Below are positions 21,123 to 32,749 of a DNA stretch of 64,000 nucleotides, piece by piece. Where the stretch lies: positions 94,494,759 to 94,558,758 of the forward strand of contig ML679946.1 in NCBI GenBank assembly GCA_007922225.1. The letters run 5' to 3'. How positions within the stretch are numbered: the stretch's first letter is position 1; each line of letters begins with the position of its first letter. Position numbers and translations under genes: made by a program. This DNA comes from Emydura subglobosa. Taxonomy: Eukaryota; Chordata; Testudines; Chelidae. The notes below the pieces were generated by a model. That model was not told the DNA's origin, did no database searches, and saw nothing but the letters and a program-made list of their open reading frames with translations.

Positions 21123-24100
21123 AGTGGATTTACTCCAGCATTAGTGACATTCAGAGTCAGCCCAGACATGTTCCATTGCATCTGTTTCTGTTAGATACTG
21201 ATACGCACAGAATTTGCTTGCCTGACATATTACCCCAGGCATGATTTCCAAACTCAGCTTTACACATGACAGTTCGCTACGTTTTTATCTGCATATGTTA
21301 TTTGCGTTTGTCAGTTCCTGCCCTGGGCCCCCTCCTGTGTTCTGGCATCTGACATCAATCATACTCATTGCCCAGGGCTATTATGGCTTCTCCTGGCTTT
21401 TTTTTTTTTTTTTTTTTAAATAGAATTACCAAATTCCTTAGGATTGTCATCTGGTCAATACAAGGAATGACCACAAGGAGATAAGAAAGTATTATACTCT
21501 TGGAACTCGCTACAGCAAGGAGACTGGGGCCAGGGTCTGCCCCTCACAGGGTGGTTTCAGTGCACGCAGTAGGCAATGGTCACTCCTTGATTCTATTACC
21601 ATTTCTGCACCAGCGTCCGCCTTGTGTCCGTGGCATGGGAAACAGGAAATTCCAGTCTATGCTGTTTCACATATGTGCAAAAACGTTCTTTAGAAAAAGA
21701 GGCATATGCATTGCCCTGCACATCAGCCTGTCCTCTGGCTAGTGCTTCGTTAGTTGACCCTGACTGAAATAAAAATAAAGGGAACATGTCACACACTGAG
21801 CTGTAAAACATAACACTCGACGCTTTCCCTAAACAAAGTCAGTGACTGAGGCCACTGTACACTGCTGCCGGTGACCTCTGAGAACTGAGTACCTCTCCTG
21901 GCAGATCTGTGTGAAGGACCAGACAGGAGCTCTCCATTTGCAACTGTGCCAATTGTTGGCCTGTTCGGAGACTTAAAACTCAGCTAAGTGTTTTTTTTCT
22001 GGGTGAAAACAAACCTATCTCTTTGCACCTGCTAGTGTCTAATGTATTTTCAGTGAGGTTTGTTTACAAGGAGGACACAGACCCTACCACCTTATGTGAC
22101 TCGCTGCATTAACTGCTCTGCTGTAGTGTTTTCACAAGCTGTGATAAAAGGATGAGACTAGACAGCTGGACTGACCCATGTTGGAGGGATCTTCATGACC
22201 CATAGTCCCACTGTAACTGTAGCACATCTCTCTTCATCTCTCTGACTTCAAGGAAAATTTGTGTTCCCATATGATGATGCAATGAAAATATGCCTCTGAG
22301 CTCTATTGTCAAATGCACCATTTCCATAGGAGACATAATTCCTGCTTGGGTTTGTGAACCTCTGACACCAACATATGCATATGTCTTTAAAAAGCAGGGT
22401 AATCAGCTTATCACAAAATGCAGCACTTGGCCGCATCTAAACAGCTCATAGCCATTGACTTCCAGCCTTCCCTTCCCAGCAAGTCAGCCCATTCCCACTT
22501 GGTGACTCAACCCTAATCCTACCTGAACTGGTTATTTCCCTTACATTTTCTTCCACATCCCTCCCGAGTCTGGCTCACAGCCAAGCTGAACTTCTGTCAG
22601 GAAAGATGCTGCTGCTGCTGTTACACTCAGTCCTTTCCAGAAAGATGTATCAGCTAATCCTTTATTTGCGGTTCACTTGCACAGAGCTTACGTGCAGAGA
22701 CACTTCTCCTCTGAAGTTCTTCTTCAAAATGCCATCAGAGTAACTTCTTTATTTCTGTCTAGCTGACTGACCATGACTGTCTCTGACCCATATGAAAATT
22801 GGGAGCATATGCTATGTTCAGACTTCTGAGGCTCCTGCACTGAAGCACAACCATCCCATTTATTTTCCAGCACTCCTAACATATAGAAACAACCAAGTAG
22901 ATACTTGAGTTTGAATCAGAATTCAGCCCAAAACAAACACAGTTAAGAGGCCTAGATTCCCACTGAAACGAATGCTGTGCAACTGATGAAATCCACGTGA
23001 TCACTCTGGTAGGAAGGTCCAGCACACCAGTGCAGCTTGTACCAATCCATATGCTGCTGGCAAGAGAAATATTTACTATTTACATCTTGTGTGCACACAA
23101 AGGGAGTCAGGTCTAGAATTGTGTCCCTTAGCGCCAAAACACAGGCTTCTGCCTCTTGAAATAAAGAACTCCTATAGCTGCTAGCTGTAGTAAGTCACTT
23201 ATCCCCTGTGTGGGTTGACCAGTAGAGGGCAACATCACATACTCATAGGCACAAAGGCTAGACTAGATGGAAGAGATCTCCATCTCTATCCCCCCACCCC
23301 ATCAAATCCCCTGATTATGTTGGGTTTTTTATGGAACTCATGAGACAAATCCATCCGTGAGTGTAACTCCATTGGCTCAATGGGACACATTTAGTACGAT
23401 AAGCTTTGTTTCTATTTGAATTCTTTATGACAACATTTGAATCTCTAATAATTCAGCAGCTGTTTTGTCCACTATATGTTGGCATTCATTGCCTGACTGG
23501 GCCTTTAGGTGCTATACAAACACATAATAATAATACATAACAGCTTTGGTTCAAGGGGACCAGTTGCTGGCGGATATGGGGTTTCGGTTGCAACACATCT
23601 CTAGTATCAAGCATATAATAAATTGCAATAGAATTACATGGGATCCTGAATTTCTGTGGTTCACACAAGAGATGGTAGGAGACATTGCCACTTCTAATTA
23701 TCCTGTTATATGAAAGCAATTGTAATTCACAGTTCAGTGTGTATTATTTTCCACCTCTGTGGCTGAACGACAGAGGATCATTTCCTGCAACTGCACCCAG
23801 CTTAAGGACTTAATCTTTTAACTAAAGCAGTAGACGTCTGGATCATAGTAATGAATGTCCTGATTTAAAGCCTGCTAGTTGCCTATTGAAGGTAGTCATT
23901 ACAGTCATAGCAAGAAACATTGTGTAAACCCCAGGGCCAAAAAGACTTAGGCGGATGGAATTCTGTGCTCTCTCTGTCTGGGAGAAAGGCAAAAATCACC
24001 ACTGGACAGCTTCATTTACATGATTTTAATCTTGTTTACCCATAATTCTACCTACTGAATTGCTTTGGTTGGAATCTGTTTCTGTTTTGATTGTATAAAT

Positions 24101-25186
24101 AATAATATATTTTATTATAATAATGTATTATTACTGTATTCACGGAAGTGCATTGGAATTGTGCAGGATAGGCCCTGGAATGAGTGGGTTACAAAGACTG
24201 TCTGTGTAGCGGACTTTGGTTTGGTATCAAAACTCAGATTCATTAGAGAAAGGATTCTGTCTGACAGACTAGAAGCCATATTCCAGGAAGCAAAGATTAT
24301 GTCCAAGGTCTCTATTTTTCTATGAGTTTCCTGCAAGGAGATTCTGCTTCCTTTGTGGAGTGAATCGACCATGAGAGTGGGGCAGAGCTGGTTTTCCAGC
24401 AAGGCCCCCTCGAACCACAATGGCAATTCAGAGCGGACTGACCAGTGACCTAACAGACAGTGACAGTGCTGAGCTGACTTCACAGCACCCAGGCCAATGG
24501 AAAAAGTGCCAATATCACTGAATTGGAACAGGTCACTGCATGTTGGAACAGGTCACTGTATGTTGAAGCAGGACCTGGTGGAGCAGATCTCTTTGAACTG
24601 GAGCAGACCAACCGCGGAAGCCACCTCTTGACTTTCACTGCACTTAATTGGACCTGTCAGTGGAGTTTTAGGAGGATTGGACCTCCGTAAATCAGACCAT
24701 TATTATTTGGATATGTGAGGTTGATCAAGTTCTTCCTCTTCGTCTGTGTATGTGTGTGTGTGCATGCCCTAAATGATTAAATCTGGCCCTACTGGTGCCT
24801 GGAAAAGGGTTAGCATTAGGCTTTTGTTTGTTTGTCAGCTAGAAAATATTTAATAGACGTTACTGGGACACTGTCTGGTCTTACTGTGAGGATGTTTATG
24901 GATTTTCTCAGTTTGTATAAGAAAATGAGTGGATCTCTGAAAGTATCAGGCCAGTTAATGTAGGAAAGAATGTGTCCATGGCTAAGAATTTTCTAGTGTA
25001 TTAGATGATGCTAGGTAATACATGCCAAATTCAGATTTGATGTAAGCAGTTGATGGAATCAGCCTATGGTGATAAGCATGGCATAAATACTTAAAGGGAT
25101 GGATAGAATCAGCCTACTGTTGAGGAATCTAAAGACAAGCCTGTAGGAAGCCATTTTTCGGCACCTTACCAGTAAGCATCAGCTTG
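21123..25186. other. No gene recognised; poly-T and a 21-bp tandem duplication
   Basis: A T19-type run is at about 21,399-21,417. At 24,523-24,563 the unit 'ttggaacaggtcactg(c/t)atg' is present twice in tandem. A short CA/TG microsatellite lies near 24,741-24,762. The largest open frame (24,115-24,483, minus, 122 codons) has no motif or exon-like boundaries. The rest appears unique, with no recognised repeats. Confidence 0.45.
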
Positions 25187-25720
25187 GTCTAGTGTGGCAG
25201 GGGCAGGCTGAGGAATTAGAAGGTCTGGGTTCTATCTCTATTCTCAGTTCTGCTACTGACCTGGAGGAAGCCATTGCATTTCCATTTTGCTTCCCTTCCC
25301 ACCATTGTCTGTTTTGTCTGTTTAGATATAGGGCCAGATTTCATAAGGTGTTTAGGTGCCTAAAGATGCAGATAGATGTCTAATGGGATTTTCCAAAAAG
25401 CCTAGACAGGTTAGGAACCTAAATCCAATTAAATCAATGGGAGTTAGGTGCCTAACCTCCTTAAATGTTTTTGAAGGTCCCACTAGGCGTCTATCTGCAT
25501 CTTTAGGCTCCTAAATACACATGGAATCTCTCCCTTAGTGTGAAAAGACCACAGCTTGGATCTGGACCCCATTGTGCTAGACACTTTACAAACACATAGC
25601 GCGCAACAATTCTCCAGGGCAGGAACAACACTGTGTATGGGTACAGTGCTTAGGCCTCTGGGGTACAGATCTCCACTGTGGCTTTTAGGTACTACTATAA
25701 CATAAACAACAATAATTAAG
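25187..25720 (+). repeat. SINE split by a MITE and further rearranged
   Basis: 25,187-25,325 is a SINE head and body ('ttggtctagtgtggcagggg', 'aggtctgggttctatctcta', 'ctgctactgacctgg', 'gtctgttttgtctgtttagat'). The tail resumes at 25,612 ('ctccagggcaggaacaacactgtg', 'gtacagtgcttagg', 'taggtactactataacataaacaac'). Between them are a MITE (next entry) and, at 25,555-25,605, a piece of the same SINE tail in the opposite orientation ('ggaccccattgtgctagacactttacaaacacatag'). Confidence 0.6.
25331..25533. mobile_element. Palindromic MITE (GGGCCAGATTT family), copy 2
   Basis: 'gggccagatttcataaggtg' at the left and 'gaatctctccc' at the right form diverged terminal repeats. Inner arms 'gtgcctaaagatgcagatag' (left) and 'ctatctgcatctttaggctc' (right) are clear reverse complements. 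The centre includes 'atcaatgggagttaggtgcc'. Same family as 17,086-17,222. Confidence 0.8.
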
Positions 25721-26957
25721 AGGACTGCATGTGTGCAGAAGGATTATTCACCTGTGCAAATCATCATGATCTATCTATCCATCCAACCTCAGGTATTTCT
25801 GATTCAGCCTGTATAAACCTATGCTGAGCCGAACGAATCTCTTAGGCAAAGGCTCTCAGTTTACATTTGGAGGTCCTGTCACTTTAGGCTCTTTTTCAGT
25901 TTCCTAAGATGATGTCAAGGCATCTGCTGATCACATACTTCTGAGCAACTGTGGGCTTTTAGTGAGTCATGGTATTGAAATGACTCCATGAATCATAATG
26001 TTGAAACAACTTTGTTAGTCATCGTAGTACTCCAGCAAGTACTGACTGTATGGCTGATTTTTCGATAGAGCTGCAATGCTTACAGGAAGAGCCTTTCACT
26101 GGGGCTAAACCCTAACCCACTCACCAAGGTCCAAATGTTTCTTCAGTCTCAACCTGTGCAGGGATATTGGCCAGTCCCGTCGGTGTTGCAAAGGAAGGAC
26201 ACCATAATTTTCATAACCTTTTTGGTTGGTAATACTCATTATTTTGGGAGGACTATGATCATCTAGGGGGAGCATAACCGGGGACAGGAGGGAATGTGGC
26301 CCTAGGGGATTGTTTCTAACAATGTAATTTACAGCAGCCCTTAGGCTAAAGCCATAGAACATGGGAGAATGAAAAGGAGAATTACAGCCACCTTACCCCA
26401 TCTAACCCCTGCTTCTGTGCTCCAGGTAGCTCAGCTAACCACAGGGATTTGCATCTTTATCTGTCTTTCTAGGCATGACGGGTCGCTGTGTGCAGATGAA
26501 CTTACAATATGCTAAAGGTACATCAGAAGTACATGCCATTTGCTCTGCCAGGATGGCAGGTGGCTTGAGATCCCCAGGTACACTCAGGTCATTCAAGCTT
26601 TCAAGTGTGCCTATGGTCCTGGAGTCAGACCCTGGTCTGCAGGGCTGGATGGAAAACAAGAATTCAGTTTCACAAAAAAAAATTGCGGTCCTGGAATTTG
26701 TTTCCATTCTGCATTGGAAAAAACCAAGACCTTTCAAAAATATTCATGAAAAACTGGCAAATAGCCTGTTGCTTAGAGCAGTCACCTGGGATATTAGTAG
26801 AGCATGGAATTGAATTACAGCTGTTCCACATCCTAGGTCAGGCCCTTTCCCACTGGGCTATAGAATCCATCTTTCCTTTTTCCTTAATCTTTCCTGTTGG
26901 AGTTGTTCCACTCTTTCTATAAATAATTACATATTGATGAGACCTAGTACAAGAATG
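25721..26957. other. No gene; decayed inverted tRNA-like arm near 26,770-26,875
   Basis: 26,790-26,870 ('cacctgggatattagtagagc ... cactgggctatagaatcc') resembles the fold-back tRNA-like element at 26,958-27,068 in part. An A-rich stretch with 'gaaaaaaccaag' near 26,690-26,750 resembles the T/A-rich palindromic elements at 56,450 and 60,395. The other sequence is unassigned. Confidence 0.4.
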
Positions 26958-27068
26958 AGCGTATGGTCTAGTGGTTAGGGCACTGAGATGGGAGATCCAG
27001 GTTCTAGCTCCTGATTCCTAGGTGTAACTGGCCTCCCACATCCCAGGTAAATGCCTTAGCTAGTGGCT
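26958..27068. repeat. Fold-back element with tRNA-promoter-like arms
   Basis: The left half reads like a tRNA-SINE head ('tatggtctagtggttagggcac', then 'ccaggttctagctcc', A- and B-box-like). The right half ('ggcctcccacatcccaggtaaatgccttagctagtgg') is the diverged reverse complement of the left half. The result is a roughly 100-bp palindrome built from two tRNA-like arms. Confidence 0.65.
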
Positions 27069-28197
27069 ATTTGAGGAGGTGAGCTCTCTGACCGCACGTT
27101 CCATCCGGGCTCTGAGGAAGTTTAGTTCGGACTGATACATTTCCATTTTAGCAAAAAATTTGTAATTAAAATTTCCAGGCCAATTCTGCTTCTAGGAGGC
27201 ATGCCCCAGAACTCCCTACCTAGAGGAAGAGCAGATATGGTGGCTTTAAGCCATCTTTGTGTCCCCTCATCCTAAACTACTTAGGAGTCTGGGAGCCTGT
27301 CTAAGGCCTGGTCTACACTACACAAGGAAACATACGTCAACCTAGTTGGGCATGTGTCTACACACTCACGTCAGTCTCCCACCAATGTAAATGCCCTGTT
27401 ATGCCGACATAGTAGCCCCACCTCCTCAAGCAGCACAGAACCACAGCTGAAGAATGAGGTCAACGCAGTGCCAGTGTAGACGCTGTGTTAGTTATGTTGA
27501 ACTCAACTGTCCTCTGGTAGCTGTCCCACAATGCCCCACGCTGACTAGTGTGGTCTTCATTCTGAATTCCACTACCGAGGGCCATGGAGACCAGAATCCC
27601 TCCCTCCCTTTCAAATCACTGTGAATTACTTGCCCAGCTTGGCGAGCACACCTAGCAGCTCTCCATTGTTGAATGGAACCATCCAGGTGACCATGATGGC
27701 TATATGTGCAAGGCATGCTCTTGCCTGGGGTAGATGGGAGATATTGGATCTCCTGGGCCTGCAGGGAGAAGAGGCTGAATCCAGCCATAGAAACATCAAC
27801 ATTCATGAGCAGATTGCTCAGGGCATGCACAAGAAGGGGTAAGCCAGGGACCAGCAGCAGTGTCACATGAATGCCAAGGAGCTGCGGCAGGCATACCAGA
27901 AGGCCAGGGAGGCCAACAAGCAATTTGGTGCCAAGCCACAGATCTGCTGCTTTTACAAAGAGCTGCATGCCATCCTTGGCAGAGACACCACCCCCAGATA
28001 TCTCCAAGGAGCCCCAGTCACGAACCCCTGCTATGAACAGTGAGGAGGGAGAGGAGGAAGAGGAGGAGGAGTATGGGGAATAGGTGAACAGAGATCCAGC
28101 TGTGCAGTGATCCAGGACATGTTTTTAACTTCACCGCAGTCCAGCCTGTCCCACCAGTCAAGCGTGGAAGAACCTGATGCAGGGGAAGGAATCTCTG

Positions 28198-29524
28198 GTA
28201 AATGTTTAGATAATTTTTCAATTACAGGGATACCCTCCCCCCATCACCAAAGAAGCATGACACGTCTTTTGACTTTTCATTAATCTAATTGTACTAGAAG
28301 AAATAGTGAGTGGTAAAACTGAGAGAGGCAGAATTGCAATCTGCTTTTCTTTCCGTTCTAGCATGCAGGGGAGGCCATGCAGAGCAGTTTGTTTATGTAC
28401 ACAGGAATGTCTCTTGAATCCTCCTCAATGAAACTTTCATGGAGGGACTCTGAAAGCCTCTGCAGAAGGTTTCCGGGGCGGACTGCCTTATATCTTCCTC
28501 CATGGTAAGATGCTTTCCCACGCCACTCAGTGATCACTTCACCAGGCACCATCGTAGCACAGAAGCTAGCAGCATATGGGCCCAGGCGGCTTAGGGACGC
28601 AAGCAGCAGCTGGGCTCTCTCCGCGTTTGTTACTCTCAGGAGAGAGATATCAGTTCAAATCACCACCTCCTGTGGAAAACGGTGCCAATATTCAGTGACA
28701 TTTCTCTATACTACCAGAATCATACAGTGTAGCCATTCTCTCCTCATTTCCCCAACCCCCGGCGGACCACACTCACCGTGGCTGGTGCTATGCACGAACA
28801 ATCCCATGCAGAAGTGAGAAAGTAATGCCTAAAACTCTTGGGGAGCAAGGGGGAGTGAGATACGCACCTCATGTTTTCCTTTCTCCAGTGAATACACCGA
28901 CAATGGTGTGAGGGGGCGTCCGCACAGGAAGCAGCCAATAGGAGAGGGGCTGTGAGGAACAGCCAATCAGGATCCAACAAGTCCATGTAAAAGGGAGCAG
29001 GGCAGGGTAGGTCAGTTGCTGCTGGGAGCCCAAGGAGTAAACACTGCGTCCGTGGAGTGCTGAGAGCATAGTAAGCAACTTGGACAGAGCAGTGGCTGGT
29101 TCCTGGGACTGAACAGCCGAATGCCGTGAGGTGAGGGCGAAGAAGGTGCTGGGGCTCTGGGGAAATGGTCCAGGAAAATAGAGTGGCATTGGCACAGGTT
29201 ACAAAGGAACAGCAGGAGGAAACTGGTTACATGGTCCCTGGGTTGGGGCTCAGAGTAGTGAGCGGGCCCGGGTCCCCCCACTCACCACTGGGGAAGTGGC
29301 TGGACTTTTGACAGAGATACCCCCTGTTCCCCAGAAGGGGAACGCAGATGAAAACCTAGCCAGAGTCCAGAAGAGGATGCTGCGGTTCTGGAAACTGAGA
29401 GAGGAGCCATAGGCAGGAGCAGAGACAGTGCCAGTGTGGAGACCGTGGACGTGGGTGTTGGCCTCGAGATAAGCCCCAAGATGACCAGGAGGAGGTACCA
29501 AATGGCATCTTTTGTGTGTTTTAG
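28198..29524 (+). other. Intron of the Harbinger Myb-like gene
   Basis: Bounded by GTAAAT and a T-rich tract ending TTTTAG, with matching codon phase across the junction (g|ct). At 1.3 kb it is long for a transposon intron. It contains an antisense open frame (listed separately) and GC-richer sequence, so it may include captured or nested DNA. Confidence 0.65.
28358..28690 (-). pseudogene. Unidentified antisense open frame within the Harbinger intron
   Basis: The minus strand carries an open segment with LGPYAASFCATMVPGEVITE and, downstream, YHGGRYKAVRPGNLLQRLSE and IPVYINKLLCMASPAC, ending at a stop at 28,358. Just upstream (about 28,680 on the minus strand) is an acceptor-like 'accgttttccacag'. 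The composition looks like real protein rather than random translation, but I do not recognise the family. It could be an accessory exon of the transposon or part of a nested element. Confidence 0.4.
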
Positions 29525-29999
29525 CTTCAGTTGCAGTGACTGCGGCCTTCAGGGTCTCCCCCACCACAGCCATGGAACACCTGAGCCAGAGGAGGAAAAG
29601 AAAGAGGAGGGTTTGGGATAACATGTTCCAGGAGATCCGGCTGCAAGCCAGTGCTGCACTGAACCATGAGCACAGAGCCTGGCGGATGAACATTGCGGAC
29701 TGCGTGGAGAAGGAGAGAGTGGAGAGGAGAGAGGCCCAAGACTCCCAACAGGAAAAGAAGAGGCAGATGCACCGGGACATAATGGGGTGTCTCAGGCAGC
29801 AAACACAGATGCTGCAGACTCTGGTAGACCCAGAGTTTCAACAAACCCAGGCTCGCCTCCCTCTGCTGCCCATTGAGAACATCATCTTTCCTCGGACCAC
29901 CATATCAGGGGTTGCTGCACTATCTCTAATGCTCCACCCTGGGAGACATTAAAGACCATCACAGCCTCCCTGCTTGTCGCTGTCTGAACAGTCCTATGT

Positions 30000-30690
30000 T
30001 CTTAAAGATGTGCGCATCGTGCACCTTCCCTGACCAGCCCACACTGATGCCAGTGCAGTGTCCCTAGTGATCCACCACTGCTTGCATAACCATTGGAAAG
30101 TAGCCCTTTTCGTTGATGTACTCTGTGCCAAGGTTGTGTGGTGCCAAAAAAAGGGTGTGCATGCTGTCTATTGTATCACTGCAGTTTGGGAACCACATTG
30201 CTGAAAATCAGTCCCCCATGTCCTGCACATTGCCAAGGTTCACAATTCTGCCTAGCAGGAGGTGATTATTGGCCCCCATGGTGGATTTCCTGACTCTAAT
30301 TTGATTCCCAGCTGACTGATAGCAATCTGGTGTTGCAAATCGCCACTCACTTCTCCACTGTCAGTGTAGCTCTCCTTGTGGTGTCCCTGCATTGGAGGGC
30401 TGAGGTGAGCTCAGCACACAGATCCAGGAATGTAGCCTTGCACATCCAAAACTTCTGCAGCCACTACACATCATCCCAAACTTGTATTACAATGCAATCC
30501 CACAGTCGGTACTTGTTTCTTGTGCCCAGAAGCAGCGCTCCCCCATCTGCAGCTGCTCCGTGAACACCACCATTGACCTTGCATTGGTTCTCGCTGTATC
30601 TCAAAGCAGTCCATCCTCCAAGGAATCATATTCCCCACTGATTCAGTTCTTCTCTGGCTCTGCAAATACTGCATGATCAATGTGCCCTGT
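30000..30690 (-). pseudogene. Harbinger DDE transposase (HARBI1-like) remnant
   Basis: On the minus strand, 30,193-30,066 reads a catalytic-core segment: TIDSMHTLFLAP, which matches the 'IDGTH..I.AP' block holding the first aspartate. It continues EYINEKGYFPMVMQAVVDH, the 'YVNRKG-(H/Y)-S-N-Q-V-CD' block with the second aspartate, and then meets a stop. The adjoining DNA to about 30,690 continues to look like this gene but is shattered by stops and frameshifts. The transposase normally cuts and pastes the element at TWA targets. Its convergent orientation to the Myb-like gene is usual for the superfamily. Confidence 0.75.
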
Positions 30691-31654
30691 ACTTGCAAAG
30701 CTCATAACAATAATGCTGTGCCGTGCAAGCTCCAGGCACATCAGACATGGTGGACAGTGAAGAGGGCCAGGCAGGTTTGTGGGATTTTTTAAAAAAGGCA
30801 CAAACATTATGGGATACAGCTCACATTATGGGATGGAGACAGTTGCAAACTGGGAAGTTGACTCCCGTGCTCCCAGTCACCCTGCGCAACTCATTTATGC
30901 CCCATCGTGCATTGCCATAAACTCCAAAAAGACAGTGTACTGGACAGTGGTGAATTACGTATTGGGATACCTACCCATGGTGCACCGCACTCTACATCGA
31001 TACAAACACTCTTGGTGAGCACGCATGCCACCAGCATAAAGAGCCAAGTATGCACACACACACGCGATGCACTAACTGCGGCAGCTGTATGCCAACATAA
31101 CTGGAGTTGACATAAGTCTGTCGTGTACACATGGTCTCAGTTACGGCAGTGTTCCAGGACTGCCCTGTGGGCCACAGCACTGCATCCTTCATCCCACCCT
31201 CAACACACCCCTCTTATCCCCAGCCCTGTCCTCTATTCAAAGGCTTGTGACAGGGTCTTTGGAGGGCAGCCTCATGGCTGTTTTATATCGTGCCTGTGCT
31301 GGCTAGATAAAGGGCTTTTAGGGACCCTTTGTGCCACTTTGTCTTTCCTGTGCAATGTAAAAGAGCTGGAATGGAGTTGAGGATCTCACCCCTTAGCCCT
31401 CCAGTTCACCCTGCAAAGTGAATTCTATGGCTTGACATTTAGTCGCTGTGTAAAAGACCCTCTACTCCTATAGGAGAGGGGGAATTTTAAGGTTCCAGGA
31501 TGGTACACAAGGTGCCAGAACGCTTGATGCATTTCACTCAGCTTGCTCAGACAATGGTGATGAGAGACATTTCAGGAACAGTCCAGGAAGGATTTTTTCC
31601 ATAGTCTCAAGCGGGCAGAGGGCAGCTCATTGTATTTGTCTCCTGGCCACCCTG

Positions 31655-31682
31655 ACACACACACATACACACACACACACAG
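31655..31682. repeat. (CA)n microsatellite
   Basis: ACACACACAT followed by an uninterrupted CA run, 28 bp in total. Confidence 0.95.
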
Positions 31683-32075
31683 AGCAGCATTCCTGCAATA
31701 AACCAATGGGATGTTTTCTCCCCTATACCTGCAGGGTAGATAGCAATTTTCTTGTTGTGTGTAACTATGTGGAAAGCTTCTCTTGTGGTAGAAGGCTTGC
31801 TCTCCTTCTGGGACGTGACTTGTTCTCAAACTGTTGTGAGATGTCTCAATTTGCCTAATGCATGAAAGTTAGCACAGAGAGATTGTTGCATGCATCGCCA
31901 AGGTAACAGTGCCATTCAGAGTTAGCATACTTTCCTCAGGAATTGTTTAACACTTTACAGCTCCTGGCAGACAAACACAAGATCCAGGAAATGCAATCCT
32001 ATTTGACACAGTTACCCATGTTAGCACACTTAGTGTCAAGTCCACTTAGTGTGGGCCCAGTACCTTTAGACTAGC

Positions 32076-32155
32076 ACCCTAAAAGTCCTCAGCCTAAAAG
32101 CCTAAAAGCCTAAAAGCTCCTGAGCCTAAAAGCCTAACAAGTCCGAGCCTAGTTA
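32076..32155. repeat. Short tandem repeat of gcctaaaag
   Basis: About five imperfect copies of the 9-10 bp unit gcctaaaag(c), interrupted by 'ctcctga' and 'tccga'. Confidence 0.85.
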
Positions 32156-32749
32156 ATTCCAGTGACTGACATCCCTGAAAGCCTCTCCTGAAATATGTGC
32201 TGCTTGTGCTGATCCTGTTGGACCTCTTAGTCTACCTCCTGCTGTAGAAGCAAAACGTCCTTCTTTCAGTCAGACCAACTTCTCTTCAGCTTTTGCTCTG
32301 GGCCCTCAGGGGATTCATTAGTGTTTATTGGCCGAAGCTCAGTGCTTCATCTCATTTATGTCTGATGGTCCTCTTCATCGTTGCCCATCCATCCGATCAA
32401 TATTTCCTGCATGCTCCAGATCTCAGTTCAGAGTCTGACTACATTTAACAAGGCACTCCAGGACGCTATAGGACTTCACTTCAATGTATGGTTTCCCATG
32501 TAATTTGCTGTACTAGACCCAGCAGAGGTCCTAACCCCCTCTCCAGTTCTTCTCTACTACTCCTGTACTGTGATTTTACTTCTACTTCCAAGAATGGATC
32601 TCTGACACCTCAGACCACATAGCAGTGAAACTCCATTGATTGCTGTTCAGTCAATGCCCTCCCTACCAAAACCACCTCTTTAAACTCCCAAAATAATAAA
32701 ATATCCTTCTATGACGTTATAATCTATATCTAAAGTGGGTCATGTAAGG

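Larger units (their letters stand above)
27621..29952 (+). pseudogene. Harbinger Myb/SANT-like protein gene, two exons, stop-interrupted
   Basis: Exon 1 (about 27,621-28,197) encodes a Myb/SANT-like domain. Its first helix is AWGRWEILDLLGLQGEE, the middle NINIHEQIAQGMHKKG ends at a TAA stop (27,840-27,842), and the same frame continues with ARDQQQCHMNAKELRQAYQK and ICCFYKELHAILGRDTTP. A second stop follows near 28,050. The donor site is at 28,198 (ctctg|gtaaatg) and the acceptor at 29,524 (ttgtgtgttttag|ctt). Joining them keeps the frame of exon 2 (29,525-29,952), which has a basic stretch (QRRKRKRR), a charged probable coiled coil and RQQTQMLQTLVD near the C-terminus. In PIF/Harbinger elements this partner protein binds transposon ends and helps import the transposase. 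Two nonsense changes make it non-functional. Confidence 0.85.
27305..31136. mobile_element. PIF/Harbinger DNA transposon, nearly complete but inactive, 3.8 kb
   Basis: The left end 'ggcctggtctacactac' and the reverse complement of the right end ('gaccatgtgtacacgac') match at 12 of 17 positions and remain similar further in. The flanks are 'taa' (27,302-27,304) and 'tca' (31,137-31,139), consistent with a decayed 3-bp TWA target duplication of PIF/Harbinger. Inside are the two genes this superfamily carries: a Myb/SANT-like DNA-binding protein (plus strand, two exons) and a DDE transposase (minus strand, convergent). Stops in both genes show the copy is dead. Confidence 0.85.
31137..32700. other. 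No gene; CA microsatellite and a short tandem repeat
   Basis: (CA)n lies at about 31,655-31,682. At 32,076-32,155 the unit 'gcctaaaag' is repeated five or more times with interruptions. Otherwise unassigned sequence without exon signals. Confidence 0.5.

Noticed and set aside
26958..27040. Possible tRNA gene
   Set aside because: A- and B-box-like blocks are present, but the sequence folds back on its own inverted copy, has no proper anticodon arm and belongs to a repeat.
27492..28007. 171-codon minus-strand frame
   Set aside because: Antisense of the Myb/SANT domain exon, whose plus-strand reading shows the conserved residues.
29250..29780. 176-codon minus-strand frame
   Set aside because: Shadow of the Harbinger Myb-like exon 2 and intron; the plus-strand frame carries the recognisable protein pattern and splice site.
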